From positions 1 through 64,000 of the forward strand of contig CAZCHS010000004.1 in NCBI GenBank assembly GCA_964498725.1: DNA of 64,000 nucleotides, in the 5' to 3' direction. The stretch is from JAFGTP01 sp964498725. GTDB taxonomy: Bacteria > Fidelibacterota > UBA2242 > JAFGTP01. Positions 60,552 to 64,000 of this stretch are shown piece after piece. Numbering within the stretch: position 1 is the stretch's first letter; every line of letters starts with the position of its first letter. The position numbers and the translations under genes were made by a program. A model generated the notes under the pieces. That model was not told where the DNA came from, made no database searches, and worked only from the letters and a program-made list of their open reading frames with translations.

Positions 60552-61577
60552 TTATCTTTCCGGCAAAGAGTGTCTTTCCTTTACGGGATTTCGTGTCATA
60601 AGATCAAGAAGCGCTTTCCTGGGGTCTTTGTTTTTAAAGAGCACGGTATAAATTTGTTCCGAAATCGGCATTAAAACATTGTGCTTTTTCATCATCTGAT
60701 GAACAGTGTGAGCGGTATGGACACCTTCGGCAATCATGGACATTCCATCCAGTACTTCCTGCAATTTGCGTCCTTTGCCGATTTCTTCTCCCACATACCT
60801 GTTTCGACTGTGTTTACTGCTGCAGGTTACAATTAAATCGCCAACTCCGGATAATCCGGCAAAGGTTTCCTCCCGGGCCCCCAGTTCCATGCCCATTCGC
60901 GTAATTTCCATTAAACCACGGGTAATGAGCGCCGCTTTGGTATTATCGCCCAGTCCCATACCATCACAAATGCCGGATGCAATGGCAATGACATTTTTTA
61001 TAGAGCCGCCGATTTCCACCCCAATAATATCACTATGAGAATATACTCGAAAATATTTGTTCATGAACAGGTTCTGAACATAATCAGCGGTTTCCGGATT
61101 TTCCGAAGCAGCTACGATGGCTGTCGGCACTTCCCGGGAAACTTCCTCGGCATGACTGGGCCCGTAAAGGGCGACGATCTTATCTTTCGGATGATTCAGG
61201 ACATCATGGATCACCTCACTCATTCTCAGTAAGGTATTTTCTTCTATCCCTTTGGTCAGGTTAACAAATACAACACTCTGATTCACCTTTCCCTTCAATT
61301 TTAACAATAAATCCCTGACCGTATGCGATGGGACAACCAGACAAATTACCGTTGCGCCGGCAACGACTTCTTCAAGATCATGGGAAATAAGAATTTTTTC
61401 AGGTATGGGAATTCCCGGCAAAAGCGGATTCTTCCCGGTTTTATTCATCATATCTACATTTTCCTGATAATATTCCCATAGGCGCACCTGGTGTCCGATT
61501 TTGTTCAGATGAATGGCAATTGTGGTTCCCCAGCTTCCGGCGCCGAGTACGGCAATCTGTTCTTTTTTCCTGAACAT
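60552..61577 (-). CDS. gpsA: Glycerol-3-phosphate dehydrogenase [NAD(P)+]
   Basis: The enzyme reduces dihydroxyacetone phosphate to sn-glycerol 3-phosphate for phospholipid synthesis. The 341-residue protein has the NAD-binding GAGSWGTTIA (12-21), VFVNLTKGIE, ALYGPSHAEEV (near 140), catalytic Lys in GGSIKNVIAIASGICDGMGLG (near 190-210) and FAGLSGVGDLIVTCSSKHSRN. Length and motif order match the family. It lies 2 bp after purM and 2 bp before the peptidase gene. Confidence 0.97.
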   Translation of the reverse strand: MFRKKEQIAVLGAGSWGTTIAIHLNKIGHQVRLWEYYQENVDMMNKTGKNPLLPGIPIPEKILISHDLEEVVAGATVICLVVPSHTVRDLLLKLKGKVNQSVVFVNLTKGIEENTLLRMSEVIHDVLNHPKDKIVALYGPSHAEEVSREVPTAIVAASENPETADYVQNLFMNKYFRVYSHSDIIGVEIGGSIKNVIAIASGICDGMGLGDNTKAALITRGLMEITRMGMELGAREETFAGLSGVGDLIVTCSSKHSRNRYVGEEIGKGRKLQEVLDGMSMIAEGVHTAHTVHQMMKKHNVLMPISEQIYTVLFKNKDPRKALLDLMTRNPVKERHSLPER

Positions 61578-61579
61578 AC

Positions 61580-62572
61580 TTAAACAATCTCTCCAATAAT
61601 TGCGGGTTCCTCGCCGGCGGCAGTTAACTTTTTCATGAAATCATCAACCTTGGCAGCGTCAACGACCAAAATCAATCCAATGCCCAGGTTAAAAACACGG
61701 CCCATTTCATTATCAGATATTTTGCCCAGTTTTTGAATATATTTGAAGACCGGCAGCCATTCCCAGGCTTTCCAATCCACGTATAAACTCATATTTTCTG
61801 GTACCACCCGTTTGGTGTTTCCAATGATACCGCCGCCGGTTACATGGCTAATGGCATGCAGCGCCGGGTCTTTTAAGAAGGGTTCAACCGGTTTGAGGTA
61901 AGAGCGATGAACCTGGAGCAGAGCGTCGGCTAATGTGGCGCCAATCTCTTCCACGAAATCATTGACATCATGCTTTTCAAACAAAACCGACCGGGCCAGA
62001 GAATAACCATTGGTATGCAGGCCGGAAGACTTTAGTCCGATCAGGACATCACTTTTCCGGACACGGTCAACAAGAATATCCTGTTTATCAACAATACCGG
62101 TAATGGTGCCGACCAAATCATAATCATCAGTCTGATAAATGCCTGGCATCTCTGCGGTTTCGCCGCCGATCAGAGAACAATTATTCTCACGGCAGGCTTT
62201 TGTCAAACCGGCCACAATATCGTGAAATACCTCCTGATCAAGTTTGCCGGTACCGACATAATCAAGAAAATACAAGGGTTTTGCTCCGGTTGTCAGAATA
62301 TCGTTGACACAGTGATTGACCAGACATTGGCCGACAGTATCATGCCGGTTTGCTTTATTGGCGACAATCAGTTTTGTACCCACACCGTCAGCACTGGAAA
62401 CCAGTACCGGATTTTTATAATCTTTAAAATCAAATTCAAATAAGCCGCCGAAGCCGCCGATATTGGTCAACACGTTTTTCGAAAAGGTACCTTTCACCAT
62501 TGACTTGATATTTTTAATCGCTTGTTCACCGGCATCAATATCAACACCGGCTTTTTTGTAGGATGATTCCAT
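61580..62572 (-). CDS. purM: Phosphoribosylformylglycinamidine cyclo-ligase
   Basis: The fifth-step enzyme of purine synthesis closes the imidazole ring with ATP. The 330-residue protein begins SYKKAGVDIDAGEQAIKNIK. It carries GGFGGLFEFD, VSSADGVGTKLIVA (near 60-73), HCVNDILTTGAKPLYFLDY, LIGGETAEMPGIY (near 135) and HVTGGGIIGNTKRV near 248. The order matches AIR synthetases. It lies 6 bp after the acyl-CoA synthetase gene and 2 bp before gpsA, so nucleotide and lipid genes share one transcript. Confidence 0.97.
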   Translation of the reverse strand: MESSYKKAGVDIDAGEQAIKNIKSMVKGTFSKNVLTNIGGFGGLFEFDFKDYKNPVLVSSADGVGTKLIVANKANRHDTVGQCLVNHCVNDILTTGAKPLYFLDYVGTGKLDQEVFHDIVAGLTKACRENNCSLIGGETAEMPGIYQTDDYDLVGTITGIVDKQDILVDRVRKSDVLIGLKSSGLHTNGYSLARSVLFEKHDVNDFVEEIGATLADALLQVHRSYLKPVEPFLKDPALHAISHVTGGGIIGNTKRVVPENMSLYVDWKAWEWLPVFKYIQKLGKISDNEMGRVFNLGIGLILVVDAAKVDDFMKKLTAAGEEPAIIGEIV

Positions 62573-62578
62573 ATTTCT

Positions 62579-64000
62579 TTACTTTACTCCACCATAAATT
62601 TCATTAATTTCATTCTCATAATCTTTCATGATAACATTACGTTTGATCTTCAATGATGGCGTCAATTCTCCTTTTTCAATGGAAAACTCTTCCGGCAACA
62701 AACTGTATTTGCGGACTTTTTCAAATTGCGCAAATCCATCCAGTGACTCCAACACAACAGTATCATAGATCTTTTTGACTTCCGGAAGTTTAAGCAATTC
62801 TGCTGTGGAATTCCACTGTAAACCTTGTTTTTTTGCCCATTCTTCCAGTGTTGGTAGCGACGGCACGATCAGGGCGGAAATATATTTGCGTTTATCCCCA
62901 AGAATAATGGCCTGCTCTATCCATTTGGATGCCACTAAAATATTTTCCATCGGTTGCGGCGCAACATTTTTTCCACCGGCAGTTACAATAATATTGCGTT
63001 TACGGTCTGTGATCTTGATATATCCGTCTTCATCAATTTCTCCAATGTCGCCGGTATGAAACCATCCGTCACGATCGAATAACTCCCGGGTGGCGGCTTC
63101 TTCTTTATAATATCCTTTCATAATGTTGTCACCACGGATGATAATCTCTCCGTCATGGGCAATATCAACCTCGACACCGTCAATAGGCGGGCCAACGGTT
63201 CCAATTTTGTTTCTTTCAAGCCGATTAACCGAAATTACAGGAGAAGTCTCTGTCAGGCCATAGCCTTCCAGAATGGTGACACCAATCGCATTGAAAAATT
63301 CACCGATTTCAGCCGGTAATGGCGCTCCGCCGGAAACAAAATAGCGCAGCTTCCCTCCCACCTGTTGTTTAATTTTGGAATAGACAAGTTTATCGGCATT
63401 GGCGCGTTGCATATTTAATAACGGGCCGATCTTTTTGCCTTTGGCAGCTTTACGGACACATTTTTTCCCCACATTAACAGCCCACCAGAAAACCTTTTTC
63501 TTCATAAAGGATTCGTTGGATATGGAGGACAAAATTTTCCCGTATATTTTTTCATACAATCGTGGCACAGAGACCATTAAGGTGGGTTTTACCTCTCTGA
63601 TATTATCGGCTACTTTTAACAAATTTTCCGCATAAAAAATCTTGGCCCCGTAAAAAGTGGGCAAAAAATGACCGGCAGTTCGCTCAAAACTATGACTTAA
63701 GGGCAAAAAGGATAAAAAAGAATCCCTCTCTGATAAATCCAGGGCTTTGACCGACGCGACCACATTGCTGCAAATATTTTTGTGGGTCAGCATCACCCCT
63801 TTAGGCTCACCGGTGGTACCGCTGGTGTAAATCAATGTTGCGACATCGTCGGGCTTAATTTTCATATATTCATCTTCGAATTTGGTTGGGTTTTCCTTTT
63901 CAAATTCTTTTCCTTTTTTCAATAATTCATCCAGGGTAATGAATTTCGGATGATCAATGTCACTGTTATCCAGCATGATCACCTTTTTTACAATATGCAG
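62579..64000 (-). CDS. AMP-binding long-chain acyl-CoA synthetase, 5' end beyond window
   Basis: The frame is open through base 64000, so the N-terminus lies outside; a GTG at 63982 is internal. About 470 C-terminal residues are seen. Adenylation motifs are LIYTSGTTGEPKGVMLTHKN near the left end of the visible protein, the long-chain specific region EGYGLTETSPVISVN, GWFHTGDIGEIDEDGYIKITDRKRN and the catalytic-Lys region KGELTPSLKIKRN. The pattern matches FadD15/long-chain fatty-acid-CoA ligases. It activates fatty acids for beta-oxidation or lipid synthesis and may feed the acyl-CoA dehydrogenase near 21012. Confidence 0.93.
   Translation of the reverse strand: MHIVKKVIMLDNSDIDHPKFITLDELLKKGKEFEKENPTKFEDEYMKIKPDDVATLIYTSGTTGEPKGVMLTHKNICSNVVASVKALDLSERDSFLSFLPLSHSFERTAGHFLPTFYGAKIFYAENLLKVADNIREVKPTLMVSVPRLYEKIYGKILSSISNESFMKKKVFWWAVNVGKKCVRKAAKGKKIGPLLNMQRANADKLVYSKIKQQVGGKLRYFVSGGAPLPAEIGEFFNAIGVTILEGYGLTETSPVISVNRLERNKIGTVGPPIDGVEVDIAHDGEIIIRGDNIMKGYYKEEAATRELFDRDGWFHTGDIGEIDEDGYIKITDRKRNIIVTAGGKNVAPQPMENILVASKWIEQAIILGDKRKYISALIVPSLPTLEEWAKKQGLQWNSTAELLKLPEVKKIYDTVVLESLDGFAQFEKVRKYSLLPEEFSIEKGELTPSLKIKRNVIMKDYENEINEIYGGVK

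Overview
The window reads as chromosomal DNA of a Gram-negative bacterium of the FCB superphylum (the assemblage of Bacteroidota, Ignavibacteria, Calditrichota, Marinimicrobia and KSB1). The reasons are a PorV/PorQ-family outer-membrane protein, a TonB-dependent receptor with a carboxypeptidase-regulatory-like N-terminus, two large secreted proteins with FlgD/T9SS-type C-terminal domains, many PEGA and TPR envelope proteins, and lipoproteins with relaxed lipoboxes. The phylum cannot be fixed from this sequence alone. The DNA is moderately AT-rich, coding is dense, and there is no sign of a prophage or an insertion sequence with a transposase.

Layout. 1-3390 (minus): an envelope operon (PEGA protein, ORF6N/PLD-like protein, FN3 lipoprotein cut by the window edge). 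3587-7605 (minus): acpS-nnr-vanZ-like-recN operon. 7739-11520 (minus): pgk-tpiA-secG-tRNA-Leu(GAG)-TPR protein. 11646-18873 (minus): a lipoprotein, a vWA protein resembling TssR, a one-piece MacB-type ABC exporter and a DDAH-like hydrolase. 19276-20772 (minus): a three-part CsgG/LpoB-like + PEGA + beta-barrel protein. 21012-24573 (minus): etfB-etfA-acyl-CoA dehydrogenase. 24904-29253 (minus): an OmpR-type response regulator with no normal start codon, argS, an orphan groES, a Trx/Grx fusion and a flavin reductase. 29602-35281 (plus): two REC proteins, class II aldolase, an RlmL-like methyltransferase, a GPP34 protein and a parvulin lipoprotein. 35358-39284: a D-amino-acid enzyme, an MBL hydrolase, a membrane M28 peptidase and RarD. 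39300-42269: two toxin-antitoxin pairs on either side of a B12 radical SAM enzyme. 42420-54757: a nutrient-uptake-like module. 55080-57828: a DUF4168 protein, paired chromate-transporter halves and MarC. 57841-64000 (minus): a secreted metallopeptidase, gpsA, purM and an acyl-CoA synthetase running off the right edge.

The most interesting locus is 42420-54757. A single polypeptide joins a periplasmic two-component-regulator propeller and Y_Y_Y domain, a membrane span, a sigma-54 AAA+ domain and a Fis-type HTH, with no histidine kinase or receiver. It is separated by one small lipoprotein gene from a TonB receptor / secreted protein / PorV operon. Upstream of that operon lies a sigma-54-like -24/-12 element (49991-50006) preceded by three copies of an ATATTTAGGA-like repeat (50093-50161). 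I infer a membrane-bound one-component analogue of the hybrid two-component systems that control polysaccharide or nutrient loci in Bacteroidota.

Other points worth checking are the response regulator whose conserved N-terminus lies one base out of frame with the only ATG, a dispersed palindromic repeat family with three copies, a 133-bp MITE-like palindrome, and an unlisted 59-codon hicA gene starting at TTG.
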